Under the pieces are notes generated by a model. The model was given only the letters and a program-made list of their open reading frames with translations. It searched no databases and was not told the origin of the DNA. A stretch of DNA of 64,000 bases, from NCBI GenBank assembly GCA_902620525.1, contig CACNIK010000003.1, positions 87,131-151,130 on the forward strand, given 5' to 3'. Origin of the DNA: an uncultured Pelagibacteraceae bacterium. GTDB taxonomy: Bacteria; Pseudomonadota; Alphaproteobacteria; Pelagibacterales; Pelagibacteraceae. Shown here piece by piece: positions 27,390 through 35,566 of this stretch (the first letter of the stretch is position 1; every line of letters begins with the position of its first letter). Position numbers and translations under genes: made by a program.

Positions 27390-27862
27390 AATTTTCTTTT
27401 CCCATACATTTTTTGTCTAACACTTTGCATAAAAGTCGTAACAAAGCTTTGTTTAGTAACAGGGTTTTCAGTTTTCATTTCTGAATATTTAATCCTTTTC
27501 ATATCTTCTTTGCTAAAATATTCTTTCTTTAATACGATACCGTATTTGTCAAAATTTAAAACTAAAACATTATTTTCTAACAATTCAGTATCTCCAAATT
27601 TTAATAATTTTCCAGATGCGATTTTCCTATCAAAATAAAACCATAAATTTTCATCATCAATTGAAGTTGTATGAGGATTTCCAAGTACTTCTATAACATC
27701 ATTTTTATTGCTTTTATTGATGAGTATTTTCTCTGATCTATTTTGTAAGAAATTAATACCGTGACCTTTTATAGGCTCTTTAAATTGACAATTAGATAAT
27801 ATAAGTATGAGAGATACATATATAAACTTTTTTAAATGTTCGATTTTAAATATAAAAAACAT
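27386..27862 (-). CDS. bamE: Outer-membrane assembly lipoprotein BamE (SmpA/OmlA family)
   Basis: BamE is a small lipoprotein of the BAM complex that folds outer-membrane beta-barrels. The 158 residues have a hydrophobic leader ending LILSNCQ (probable lipidated Cys, with an atypical Asn before it). The SmpA/OmlA core follows: [37 protein letters not shown] and [11 protein letters not shown]. The 5' end overlaps the divergent Cbp3-like gene by 27 bp, so the first nine residues (MFFIFKIEH) or the partner's start may be misplaced. No alternative ATG lies downstream before the hydrophobic stretch. Confidence 0.82.
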   Translation of the reverse strand: MFFIFKIEHLKKFIYVSLILILSNCQFKEPIKGHGINFLQNRSEKILINKSNKNDVIEVLGNPHTTSIDDENLWFYFDRKIASGKLLKFGDTELLENNVLVLNFDKYGIVLKKEYFSKEDMKRIKYSEMKTENPVTKQSFVTTFMQSVRQKMYGKRKF

Positions 27863-28333
27863 AATTTTATTTACAATAATTTAGTAAAATTATCACGAAA
27901 TATTTATTTTTACAAAGATATTAAACTAGAAGACAAACCTGAAAACAGAATTATTCTTATTTTCGCACATTTAGTAATTATCCTTATATGTTTAAAAAAA
28001 AAACAAACTAATAAAGATTTATCACAAGAAATATATGACAATATATTTCTTAATATTGAAAATAGTTTAAGAGAAATGGGTCATGGCGATGTAACGGTAA
28101 ACAAAAAAATGAAAAATTTAAATCAAATTTTCCACGATCTACTTTTAAAATTTTTGGATAAAAAAAAACAAAATAAAATTAAAATTAACGAAATAACAAA
28201 ATTTTTGTTTTTACTTAATAAAAATGAGGAAATATCAGTAAAACTTAATGATTACTTTGTTAAATATTATAATTTTTGTTTTGATATTGTTAATAAAAAT
28301 ATGATAAAAGATCTTGATAAATTTGAATACTAG
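27836..28333 (+). CDS. Ubiquinol-cytochrome c chaperone (Cbp3 family)
   Basis: The 165 residues match the Cbp3/UQCC1 chaperone family, which helps assemble the cytochrome bc1 complex. The pattern is a helical protein with IILIFAHLVIILICLKKK, then NIENSLREMGHGDVTVNKKMKNLNQIFHD, where the GxGDxxVxKKMK stretch is the family hallmark. Alphaproteobacteria often have it between bamE and a DUF177 gene followed by rpmF. Here rpmF follows at once and the DUF177 gene is absent. Start overlap with divergent bamE is 27 bp. Confidence 0.8.
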   Translation: MFDFKYKKHNFIYNNLVKLSRNIYFYKDIKLEDKPENRIILIFAHLVIILICLKKKQTNKDLSQEIYDNIFLNIENSLREMGHGDVTVNKKMKNLNQIFHDLLLKFLDKKKQNKIKINEITKFLFLLNKNEEISVKLNDYFVKYYNFCFDIVNKNMIKDLDKFEY

Positions 28334-28335
28334 AT

Positions 28336-28509
28336 ATGGCTGTACCAAAACGAAAAACAACAGTTTCTAAAAGAAACAAAAGAAGATCTCACCATAAGAT
28401 TTCCAACATTAATATTGTTGAGGATAAAAAAACTGGTGAATATAGAAACTCCCATCATATAGATCTTAAAACTGGTTTTTATAACGGAAAAAAAATCCTA
28501 GACATATAA
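28336..28509 (+). CDS. rpmF: Large ribosomal subunit protein bL32
   Basis: A 57-residue reading frame from ATG 28336 to TAA 28507-28509 begins MAVPKRKTTVSKRNKRRSHH, the nearly invariant bL32 N-terminus. The rest is basic and ends GFYNGKKILDI. The zinc-binding Cys residues of some bL32 proteins are absent, as in other proteobacteria. It starts 2 bp after the Cbp3-like gene and ends 7 bp before plsX, the usual rpmF-plsX pair. Confidence 0.96.
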   Translation: MAVPKRKTTVSKRNKRRSHHKISNINIVEDKKTGEYRNSHHIDLKTGFYNGKKILDI

Positions 28510-28516
28510 TTTATAT

Positions 28517-29557
28517 ATGGATAAAAAAATTTGTATTGCAATTGATGCAATGGGAGGTGAAAACGCTCCTAGTAAAAATATTGAGGGTGTAAGTTTATTT
28601 TGTAAGAAAAATAATAAAAGAGATGATTACTTTTTTAATATCTTTGGTGATGAAAATAAAATTAACGTAGAATTAAAAAAACATAATATTTCAAATGAAT
28701 ATTTTAAGATTTTTCATACGGCTTCAATAGTTTCAGATGATGAGACACCACTAACGGCTGTCAAAACATCAAAAAATAGTAGCATGTGGAATTGCGTTTA
28801 TTCACAAGTTAAATCGGAGAGTGACATTTCTTTGTCTGCTGGAAATACTGGTGTCTTACTAGTTATATCTAGAATGATATTAAAAACAATTAATGGTGTT
28901 AGCAAACCTGCTTTAGCAGGGCTTTGGCCAAATATGAAAGGCATGAATATTGTCTTGGATCTTGGTGCTAATATAGAATGTGATGAAAAAAATTTAGTCG
29001 AATTTTCAGAAATGGGATCTGCTTTACATAAGTCGTTATTTCCAGAAGAAAAATCAAAAGTAGCTTTACTGAATGTTGGTTCTGAGGAAATTAAAGGCAC
29101 AGAAACAATTAAAAAAGCATATTCTAAATTAAAAGAAATTAGTAACAATGGAGACTTTGCTTTTAATGGATATATTGAAGGAAATAAAATTACAGAAGGA
29201 TTGAGCAACGTAATAGTTACAGATGGTTTTACTGGCAACATAGCATTAAAAACAGCGGAAGGAACAGCGAAATTTATAACAGATAATCTTAAAATTTCTT
29301 TAAAGGAAAATTTATTGTCAAAATTTTCATTATTATTTTCATATTTCAGTCTTAAAAAGTTTAAAAAAAAACTAGACCCAAGAAAGTTTAATGGAGCAAT
29401 TTTTTTAGGTTTGAATGGTCCTGTTGTAAAAAGTCATGGCTCTACTGACTCGTTTGGATTTTATCATTCTATAGATTTATGCTACAATATTGTAAAAGGT
29501 AATTTAATGAGTCAAATAAAAGATAATTTAAGTCATCTTAATGACAATAAAATTTAA
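28517..29557 (+). CDS. plsX: Phosphate acyltransferase PlsX
   Basis: PlsX makes acyl-phosphate from acyl-ACP, the first step of phospholipid synthesis by the PlsX/PlsY route. The 346 residues begin with IAIDAMGGENAPS and contain VKTSKNSSMWNCV, LSAGNTGVLLV, NIVLDLGANIEC and IVTDGFTGNIALKTAEG. It follows rpmF as usual. fabH, which normally comes next before ihfA, is missing: ihfA starts 17 bp inside plsX. Confidence 0.96.
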   Translation: MDKKICIAIDAMGGENAPSKNIEGVSLFCKKNNKRDDYFFNIFGDENKINVELKKHNISNEYFKIFHTASIVSDDETPLTAVKTSKNSSMWNCVYSQVKSESDISLSAGNTGVLLVISRMILKTINGVSKPALAGLWPNMKGMNIVLDLGANIECDEKNLVEFSEMGSALHKSLFPEEKSKVALLNVGSEEIKGTETIKKAYSKLKEISNNGDFAFNGYIEGNKITEGLSNVIVTDGFTGNIALKTAEGTAKFITDNLKISLKENLLSKFSLLFSYFSLKKFKKKLDPRKFNGAIFLGLNGPVVKSHGSTDSFGFYHSIDLCYNIVKGNLMSQIKDNLSHLNDNKI

Positions 29558-29837
29558 ACAAAATTTAGGAAAAAAAGAAATTATAAAGAATCTTTCTTCT
29601 ATAATAGGATTTTCTTCAAAAAATATTCAAAAAATCACTGAAGAAATTATTGAAATTATAGTGTCAGATCTTAAAGATAAAAAAAAAATTAATCTAAAAA
29701 ATCTTGGTACCTTGAGAGTTGTTTTCAAGAAAGAAAGAGATGGTAGAAATCCAAAAACTAATGAAAAATTTAAAATAAGTTCAAGAAATACGATACAATT
29801 TAAAGCTTCGGAGTCCTTGAAAAAAAAATTAAACTAA
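29541..29837 (+). CDS. ihfA: Integration host factor alpha-type subunit (HU/IHF family)
   Basis: This is a small DNA-bending protein of the HU/IHF family, 98 residues. The helical dimer part (KKEIIKNLSSIIGFSSKNIQKI) is followed by the DNA arm region INLKNLGTLRVVFKKERDGRNPKTNEKFKIS and FKASESLKKKLN. The position between plsX and a MerR-like gene is the usual place for ihfA in alphaproteobacteria, which favours IHF-alpha over HU. It overlaps plsX by 17 bp and is 7 bp from the next gene. Confidence 0.85.
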   Translation: MTIKFKQNLGKKEIIKNLSSIIGFSSKNIQKITEEIIEIIVSDLKDKKKINLKNLGTLRVVFKKERDGRNPKTNEKFKISSRNTIQFKASESLKKKLN

Positions 29838-29844
29838 AGTTTTT

Positions 29845-30213
29845 ATGGTAAAAACTTATTTAGATATAACAGAGCTTTCAATTGAGTTGAATTTAATCAA
29901 TAAAAAAACAGGAAAGCCTGCAAACCATATTTTAAGATTTTGGGAAAAAGAATTTAGTGAAATAAGACCAACAATTTTAAAAGGAAATAGACGTTATTAT
30001 AATCAAAAACAAGTTGAGAAAATTAAATATATTAAATATCTATTAAAAGATAAGGGATTAACGATTAAAGGAGCAAAAAATATTTTAAAAGGAAAAAAAA
30101 ATATTGACGTAATAGATAGAAATATTATAGAAAAAGAATATTTAAAAAATAGTATTAAGAATAAATCTAATAACATTTTAAAAAAGATAAAAGGACTTAA
30201 AAAACATGGCTAA
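29845..30213 (+). CDS. MerR-family transcriptional regulator
   Basis: The 122-residue protein has an N-terminal winged helix-turn-helix (about 1-70) with HILRFWEKEFSEIRP, GNRRYYNQKQVEKIKYIKYLL and DKGLTIKGAKNIL, a MerR pattern. No ligand-binding Cys or effector domain is seen; the tail is a short basic coil. Members next to ihfA are found across alphaproteobacteria with no firm target. It overlaps rpmG by 8 bp. Confidence 0.85.
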   Translation: MVKTYLDITELSIELNLINKKTGKPANHILRFWEKEFSEIRPTILKGNRRYYNQKQVEKIKYIKYLLKDKGLTIKGAKNILKGKKNIDVIDRNIIEKEYLKNSIKNKSNNILKKIKGLKKHG

Positions 30214-30397
30214 AAAAACACATTTAAAAGTAAGAATGGTGCCAGAAAGCAAACCTGATAGCGCTTTTGTATATTATGCAAAAAAACCAACTAAGGGTGA
30301 AAAAGCAAAAGTTAAATTAAAAATTAAAAAATATAATCCAAATACTAGAAAACATGAATTTTTTGTTGAAAAAAAATTACCGCCGCACAGTAAATAA
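30206..30397 (+). CDS. rpmG: Large ribosomal subunit protein bL33
   Basis: The 63 residues match bL33: MAKKTHLKVRMVPESKPDSAFVYYAKK at the start and the diagnostic KIKKYNPNTRKHEFFVEKKL near the end. It is a few residues longer than E. coli bL33 (55), with an insertion around the second strand and a short PPHSK tail. It overlaps the MerR-like gene by 8 bp and converges with the chorismate mutase gene. Confidence 0.88.
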   Translation: MAKKTHLKVRMVPESKPDSAFVYYAKKPTKGEKAKVKLKIKKYNPNTRKHEFFVEKKLPPHSK

Positions 30398-30399
30398 TA

Positions 30400-30678
30400 T
30401 TATTTTTTAAAGTTTCTAAATTCATAACTAATGTAAGCTCTTATCATTGCTTTCCATATAGCATTTGTAATTTTTACATCTATATTTCTTTTTTTAGATT
30501 TAGTTTTAATATTAGTAAGTATTTTTTTAATCCGTTTTTTGTCAACAATTTGATTTTTAAATTTTTTAGTTGATAAAACTTGATTTACCAATGAAGTTCT
30601 TTTTTTTATTAATAATAGAAAATGATTATCAAGATTATCAAGTTTTTTTCTAATTTTTTCTAATTTCTTATTTATCAT
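30400..30678 (-). CDS. AroQ-type chorismate mutase
   Basis: Chorismate mutase turns chorismate into prephenate for Phe and Tyr. The 92-residue helical protein shows the AroQ order: LEKIRKKLDNLDNHFLLLIKKRTSLVNQVLSTKK in helix 1 (the Arg/Lys active-site pattern), D-KKRIKKIL in the middle and NAIWKAMIRAYISYEF at the end. It is strongly Lys-rich and diverged. The usual Glu near the third helix is not obvious, so activity is likely but not certain. It is a lone minus-strand gene between rpmG and ctaA. Confidence 0.78.
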   Translation of the reverse strand: MINKKLEKIRKKLDNLDNHFLLLIKKRTSLVNQVLSTKKFKNQIVDKKRIKKILTNIKTKSKKRNIDVKITNAIWKAMIRAYISYEFRNFKK

Positions 30679-30729
30679 AGCGACATAAAGATTATATGAG
30701 ATTCTAAATAATAATTATATATTTATATA

Positions 30730-31746
30730 ATGCAAATTTCTAAAACAAATTATAATTCAGTTATCCGTATCTGGCTTCTATCAATGATAATATTAGTATT
30801 TTCAATGATTATGGTCGGTGGATTAACTAGACTTACTGACTCTGGTTTGTCAATAACAGAATGGGAATTGTTTAAGGGGGTTTTACCTCCATTAACAAAA
30901 GAAACTTGGATAGTTTATTTTAATTTATACAAAGAAATCCCACAATTTAAACTTGTTAATCCTTTAATGACTTTAGAAGAATTCAAAGTAATTTTTTATT
31001 GGGAATATTTTCATAGATTATTTGGTAGAGTAATAGGTTTAGTTTACCTAATACCATTAATAATTTTTACATTTGCTAAAGTTTTTAATAAAAAATCATT
31101 AATAATCTTTTATTTTATATTTTTTTTAATTTTATTACAGGGTGTTATAGGTTGGTATATGGTTGAAAGTGGATTGACCTCAAACGTATCTGTCAGTCAT
31201 TATAGATTATCTTTACACCTTTTTTTAGCATTTGTTATTATATCTTTTTTAATATGGAATTACTTAAATTATAAAAATAATATTAAAAAAAAATTTTTCA
31301 ATTTAAAACCAATATTGCCAAAAATTTTTTTTATATTTATCCTGTTCCAAATAATAATTGGAGCATTTGTATCAGGTTTGGATGCTGGCTTAATTTATCA
31401 AACTTGGCCAAAAATGAATCTTTCATATTTTCCGGATGACTTAAAATTAGTTGACTCTAATTTTATAAATTTGTTTAACAATCAAAGTTTTGTACAGTTT
31501 TTACATAGAACAACTGCTTATTTAATTTTATTATTTGCCTTGTTTATTAGTGTACAATTATATTTGAAAAAAGAAAAAAAATTTTTACCTGATTATTTTG
31601 CAGTATTCTTATTTTTAATTATCCAGGTTATTTTAGGGATTTTTACACTTATAAGTGGGTTAAATCTTTATCTGGCATCATTACATCAAATTACTAGCGT
31701 AATCTTAGTATATACTGTTCTAAATCTTAATCATAAATTATCATAA
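30730..31746 (+). CDS. ctaA: Heme A synthase (CtaA/COX15)
   Basis: The enzyme oxidises the heme O methyl group to give heme A for aa3-type cytochrome oxidase. The 338 residues have eight predicted membrane helices. The motifs are VGGLTRLTDSGLSITEWE near the start, FYWEYFHRLFGRVIG (heme His), VSHYRLSLHLFLAF, QIIIGAFVSGLDAGL and QFLHRTTAYLIL. The pattern is the COX15-like type found in alphaproteobacteria. It is followed after 45 bp by the ribosomal pair rplM-rpsI. Confidence 0.95.
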   Translation: MQISKTNYNSVIRIWLLSMIILVFSMIMVGGLTRLTDSGLSITEWELFKGVLPPLTKETWIVYFNLYKEIPQFKLVNPLMTLEEFKVIFYWEYFHRLFGRVIGLVYLIPLIIFTFAKVFNKKSLIIFYFIFFLILLQGVIGWYMVESGLTSNVSVSHYRLSLHLFLAFVIISFLIWNYLNYKNNIKKKFFNLKPILPKIFFIFILFQIIIGAFVSGLDAGLIYQTWPKMNLSYFPDDLKLVDSNFINLFNNQSFVQFLHRTTAYLILLFALFISVQLYLKKEKKFLPDYFAVFLFLIIQVILGIFTLISGLNLYLASLHQITSVILVYTVLNLNHKLS

Positions 31747-31751
31747 AAAAA

Positions 31752-31780
31752 TTGACTTTTTGTTTTTTTATTAGTAGTTA
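31752..31780 (+). promoter_or_regulatory. Candidate promoter of rplM-rpsI
   Basis: TTGACT (31752-31757) with 17 bp to a weak TAGTTA (31775-31780) lies just before rplM. The -35 match is good and the -10 match poor. If used, transcription would begin only a few bases before the start codon at 31792, giving a very short leader. Ribosomal operons need their own strong promoter, which supports the idea, but the -10 is doubtful. Confidence 0.4.
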
Positions 31781-31791
31781 TCGCGTTTAAA

Positions 31792-32253
31792 ATGACTCCA
31801 TTTATAAAAAAAAAAGAAATTAAACAAGATTGGTATCTTATAAACGCTGAAAACGCTGCAGTTGGAAGACTTGCTGCATTTATCTCAAAAGTGTTAAGAG
31901 GAAAGAATAAAACAACCTACAACCCACATATTGATAACGGAGATTTTGTGGTTGTTACTAATATTGACAAAATTAAATTTACTGGAAAAAAATTTACAAA
32001 CAAAAAGTATTACAGACATACAGGTCATCCAGGAGGAATAAAAGTATCAACACCATCAACATTGTCTGAAAAAAATAAATCACAAGATATATTGAAACTT
32101 GCAGTGAAAAGAATGCTTCCAGGTGGTCCATTAGCAAAAAAACAGATGACAAAATTAAAAATTTACAAAGGATTAACTCACCCACATCAAAATCAAAATC
32201 CAAAATTAATCGATATCAGCAAACTCAACAAAAAAAATCTTATTAAAAATTAA
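31792..32253 (+). CDS. rplM: Large ribosomal subunit protein uL13
   Basis: The 153 residues include DWYLINAENAAVGRLAAFIS, LRGKNKTTYNPHIDNGDFVVV, KKYYRHTGHPGGIK and RMLPGGPLAKKQMTKLKIYKG, all uL13 signatures. It overlaps rpsI by 1 bp, the standard rplM-rpsI pair. The 45 bp 5' spacer after ctaA is where its promoter should lie. Confidence 0.97.
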   Translation: MTPFIKKKEIKQDWYLINAENAAVGRLAAFISKVLRGKNKTTYNPHIDNGDFVVVTNIDKIKFTGKKFTNKKYYRHTGHPGGIKVSTPSTLSEKNKSQDILKLAVKRMLPGGPLAKKQMTKLKIYKGLTHPHQNQNPKLIDISKLNKKNLIKN

Positions 32254-32693
32254 TGGAAAATACACAGATAAATAAAGAAAAAAATAAAAAACTGAAACTT
32301 GATTTTAAAGACAGTAAATATTCAACAGGCAGAAGAAAAAAATCTATAGCTAAAGTATGGGTAAAAAAAGGTTCAGGAAAAATCTTTGTTAATGGTAAGT
32401 TAATGGGAGACTATTTTAAAAGACCTGTGCATCAACTTATAGTGACTAGACCTCTTGAAATTACAAATGTACTCAACAATTACGATGTAAAATGCTCAGT
32501 AAAGGGCGGGGGTTTATCTGGTCAAGCAGGTGCAATAATTTTAGGTATATCTCGCGCTCTTATTTCTCACGATGAAAATTTGAAAAAAGAATTAAAAAAG
32601 GACAAACTAACAACTAGGGACTCCAGAGTTGTTGAAAGAAAAAAATACGGTCATAGAAAAGCTCGTAGAAGTTTCCAATTTTCTAAAAGATAA
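32253..32693 (+). CDS. rpsI: Small ribosomal subunit protein uS9
   Basis: The 146-residue protein has a Lys-rich N-terminal extension of about 20 residues, then the uS9 core: YSTGRRKKSIAKVWVKKGSG, VKGGGLSGQAGAIILGISRAL and the basic tail RDSRVVERKKYGHRKARRSF ending FSKR, which reaches the ribosomal P site. It is coupled to rplM by a 1 bp overlap. A 43 bp gap separates it from argC. Confidence 0.97.
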   Translation: MENTQINKEKNKKLKLDFKDSKYSTGRRKKSIAKVWVKKGSGKIFVNGKLMGDYFKRPVHQLIVTRPLEITNVLNNYDVKCSVKGGGLSGQAGAIILGISRALISHDENLKKELKKDKLTTRDSRVVERKKYGHRKARRSFQFSKR

Positions 32694-32736
32694 TCATTTA
32701 AATTTAAAAATTTTAATTTGGTGATATAAGTTATTT

Positions 32737-33768
32737 ATGACTAAAAATTGTATTAATGTTGTTGTTGCTGGAGCCACTGGTTATGTTGGACTGGATCTTG
32801 TTTTTTTATTAACAAAGCATCCTAATATAAAAATTGTTAATTTGTGTGCTCAAAAAAATATTGGAAAACAAATAGCGAGTATTGATAAAAGAATAAAAAA
32901 AAAACTACCAAAAATTTCTAAAATCAATAGTGTAAATTGGAACAATGTTGATCTACTCTTTTTATCATTACCAAATGGTGAGGCTCAAATACTAGTAAAA
33001 AAATTATATAACAAGTATCAAAACTTAAAATTTATAGACTTATCAGCTGATTTTAGATTGCAAAACGCAAAAATATATAAAAATACTTATTTCAAAAAGC
33101 ATAAAGCTGAAAAATTAATTAAAAAGTCAATATATTCAATTACTGAGCTTCAAAAGAAAAAAATTAAAAATTATAGAATAATTGCAAACCCTGGTTGCTA
33201 TCCTACATCAATACAAATTCCTTTAGTTCCATTACTAAAAAAAAAGATTGTTGAGTTAAATAATATAACAATTGATTCAAAATCAGGTTATTCTGGCGCT
33301 GGAAAAAATTACAAATCGAAATTTAAATTTAAAAATTTTTACTTATCTACATATGCCTATGCAGTTAAGAATCATAGACATATCGCAGAAATTGATCAGG
33401 AATTAAAAAGAATATCAAAAAATATTTTTTTTACATTTAACCCTCACCTGATACCTAGCTTTAGAGGAATTCTTTCGTCAATTTATATTAATAAAAAGAG
33501 TAATATTTCTATAAATAAAATAGTAAATACTTTAAAAGCCTATTATAAGAATAATTTTTTTATAAAAATTCATAAACCAAACACACAAATTGGTACAGGC
33601 AATGTCATAGAAACTAATAATTGTGAAATTTCTGTTTGTCAAACAAGACTTAAAAACAAAATTGTTATTTTTTCATCTATAGATAATTTAATTAAAGGTG
33701 CTGCTGGTCAAGCAATACAAAATATGAATATTATGTATAATTTTAAAGAATCTTCTGGTTTAAAATGA
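32737..33768 (+). CDS. argC: N-acetyl-gamma-glutamyl-phosphate reductase
   Basis: ArgC reduces N-acetyl-glutamyl phosphate in arginine synthesis. The 343 residues have the nucleotide-binding start VVVAGATGYVGLDLVFLL, LFLSLPNGEAQILVKK, FIDLSADFRL, and the catalytic Cys in IIANPGCYPTSIQIPL. GAAGQAIQNMNIMY lies at the end. It is the class I form of ArgC. A 4 bp overlap links it to the Lys-rich lipoprotein gene downstream. Confidence 0.95.
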   Translation: MTKNCINVVVAGATGYVGLDLVFLLTKHPNIKIVNLCAQKNIGKQIASIDKRIKKKLPKISKINSVNWNNVDLLFLSLPNGEAQILVKKLYNKYQNLKFIDLSADFRLQNAKIYKNTYFKKHKAEKLIKKSIYSITELQKKKIKNYRIIANPGCYPTSIQIPLVPLLKKKIVELNNITIDSKSGYSGAGKNYKSKFKFKNFYLSTYAYAVKNHRHIAEIDQELKRISKNIFFTFNPHLIPSFRGILSSIYINKKSNISINKIVNTLKAYYKNNFFIKIHKPNTQIGTGNVIETNNCEISVCQTRLKNKIVIFSSIDNLIKGAAGQAIQNMNIMYNFKESSGLK

Positions 33769-34268
33769 GATTTGTACTTATTACGTTTTTTATCTTATTA
33801 TTTTCATGCACCAAACCACAAACTATTCTTATTTGTGGAGATCACAAATGCGTGAACAAAGCTGAAGCAGAACAATATTTTGAAGAAAATTTGTCATTAG
33901 AGGTTCAAATTATTACTAAAGATAAGCAGGCTAGCTTTAATTTAGTAGATTTAAATTTAGCTAATGAAGAACGTAATATTAAAGTCATCAAAAACAAAAA
34001 TAAAAAAATAGTAAAAAAGCTTTCTAAAGAAGAAATTAAAGAAAAAAAAATAGAAGTTAAAAAAAAACAAAAAAAATTAGAACAAAATTCGCAAATCGCT
34101 AAAAAAGAAGTAAATACTAAGAAAAAGATTGAGATTGATACTACGTCTTCAAATAATTCTACAGATATTTGTCTAAAGCTTGAAAAATGTGATATTGATT
34201 CAATAGCTAAATATTTAATTAAAGAAAGTAATGAAAAAGATTATCCTAATATCTCATTAAGAGAATAA
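33765..34268 (+). CDS. Hypothetical Lys-rich lipoprotein
   Basis: The 167 residues start with a lipoprotein leader (MRFVLITFFILLFSCTKPQ, Cys15), then a short conserved-looking part with CGDHKCVNKAEAEQYFEENLSLEVQII and a long charged segment (about 70-135) of Lys, Glu and Gln that looks like a coiled coil. Four further Cys occur (CGDHKC near residue 24 and CLKLEKC near 142), which could form disulfides in the periplasm. I do not recognise the family. It sits between argC and hom with 4 bp overlap and 2 bp gap, so it is co-transcribed with amino-acid genes without an obvious functional link. Confidence 0.75.
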   Translation: MRFVLITFFILLFSCTKPQTILICGDHKCVNKAEAEQYFEENLSLEVQIITKDKQASFNLVDLNLANEERNIKVIKNKNKKIVKKLSKEEIKEKKIEVKKKQKKLEQNSQIAKKEVNTKKKIEIDTTSSNNSTDICLKLEKCDIDSIAKYLIKESNEKDYPNISLRE

Positions 34269-34270
34269 TT

Positions 34271-35566
34271 ATGAACAAAAAAAAATTATATAATATTGCA
34301 ATTGTGGGACTAGGAAATATCGGATGTTACCTATTTAATTTTCTAAATAAAAACAAGAATTATATATCTAATAAGAACAATTCTAGTTTTAAAATTCTGT
34401 ATGTTTCTGCAAAAAATAAAAATAAAAAAAGAAATATTAAATTTAAAAAAAGTCAGTGGGTAAATAATTTTAATTACATCTTAAAAAAGAAAGAAGTAGA
34501 TATAATAGTTGAGTTAATAGGCGGGGCAGAAGGACCAGCAAAAAAACTTGTGTTTAGTGCTTTAAAAAATAAAAAACATGTAGTCACAGCTAATAAAGCG
34601 TTAATTTCAAAATATGGTGATAAATTGTCAATGATTGCTGAAAAAAATAAAGTAAATTTAGAATTCGAAGCATCTGTTTGTGGAGGTGTGCCTATTATTA
34701 GATCAATCAAAGAAGGTCTAATTGCAAATAAAATAAATCGTATATATGGAATTTTAAATGGTACTTCAAATTATGTTTTATCATCAATGGAAATAAATAA
34801 AGCAACTTTTAGCGAAACAATTAATAAAGCTATAAAACTCGGTTATGCGGAGTCCAACCCATCTTCTGATATCAATGGTGATGACGTGGCTTCTAAAGTA
34901 AAAATATTGTCATCTTTAAGCTTTAATTCTTTTATTAATAAAAACATACATGTTGAAGGAATAAAAGATATTGATGAAGAAGACACAACTAATGCCAAAA
35001 GATTAGGTTATAATATTAAATTAATGGGATTTTCTGAAATCTTAAATAACAAAATATTTCAACGAGTACATCCTACTTTGGTTAAAAAATCTTCATACAT
35101 TGCAAGTGTAAATGGAGTTTTAAATGCAGTAATTGTTGAGGGAAATCCTATTGGAAAAAATATTATACAAGGGGAGGGTGCCGGGCCATCTGCAACAACT
35201 TCAGCTTTAGTATCTGACATTTCATCTATATTAAGAGGAAATATAAAATTTCCATTCGCTATATCAAATAAAAAAAGAAAAAATTTCTCTAGTGGTAAAA
35301 TAGAAGACTTATTTTTTTCATCATACATAAGACTTAATGTAAAAGATAAATATGGTGTATTATCTGATGTGACTAAAATATTTTCTAATAATAAAGTATC
35401 AATAAAAAGAGTTTTACAAAATCCTTATAAAAATAAAAAAAAATCTTCGATAGTTATAATTACTCACAGATCAAAAGACAGTGATATTCAAAAAACATTG
35501 AAAACTTTAGCCAAAAAGTCTTATATAATTAAAAAACCAAAATTATTAAGAATTGAAAATGGCTAA
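34271..35566 (+). CDS. hom: Homoserine dehydrogenase with ACT domain
   Basis: The enzyme reduces aspartate semialdehyde to homoserine for Thr and Met. The 431 residues comprise an NAD(P)-binding domain (IAIVGLGNIGCYLF), the catalytic domain with VVTANKALISKYGD, INRIYGILNGTSNYVLSSM and KLGYAESNPSSDINGDDVASKVKI, and a C-terminal ACT domain (about 350-425, with YIRLNVKDKYGVLSDVTKIF) for feedback control. It overlaps glpX by 1 bp. In many alphaproteobacteria hom, glpX and recJ occur in this same order. Confidence 0.96.
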   Translation: MNKKKLYNIAIVGLGNIGCYLFNFLNKNKNYISNKNNSSFKILYVSAKNKNKKRNIKFKKSQWVNNFNYILKKKEVDIIVELIGGAEGPAKKLVFSALKNKKHVVTANKALISKYGDKLSMIAEKNKVNLEFEASVCGGVPIIRSIKEGLIANKINRIYGILNGTSNYVLSSMEINKATFSETINKAIKLGYAESNPSSDINGDDVASKVKILSSLSFNSFINKNIHVEGIKDIDEEDTTNAKRLGYNIKLMGFSEILNNKIFQRVHPTLVKKSSYIASVNGVLNAVIVEGNPIGKNIIQGEGAGPSATTSALVSDISSILRGNIKFPFAISNKKRKNFSSGKIEDLFFSSYIRLNVKDKYGVLSDVTKIFSNNKVSIKRVLQNPYKNKKKSSIVIITHRSKDSDIQKTLKTLAKKSYIIKKPKLLRIENG

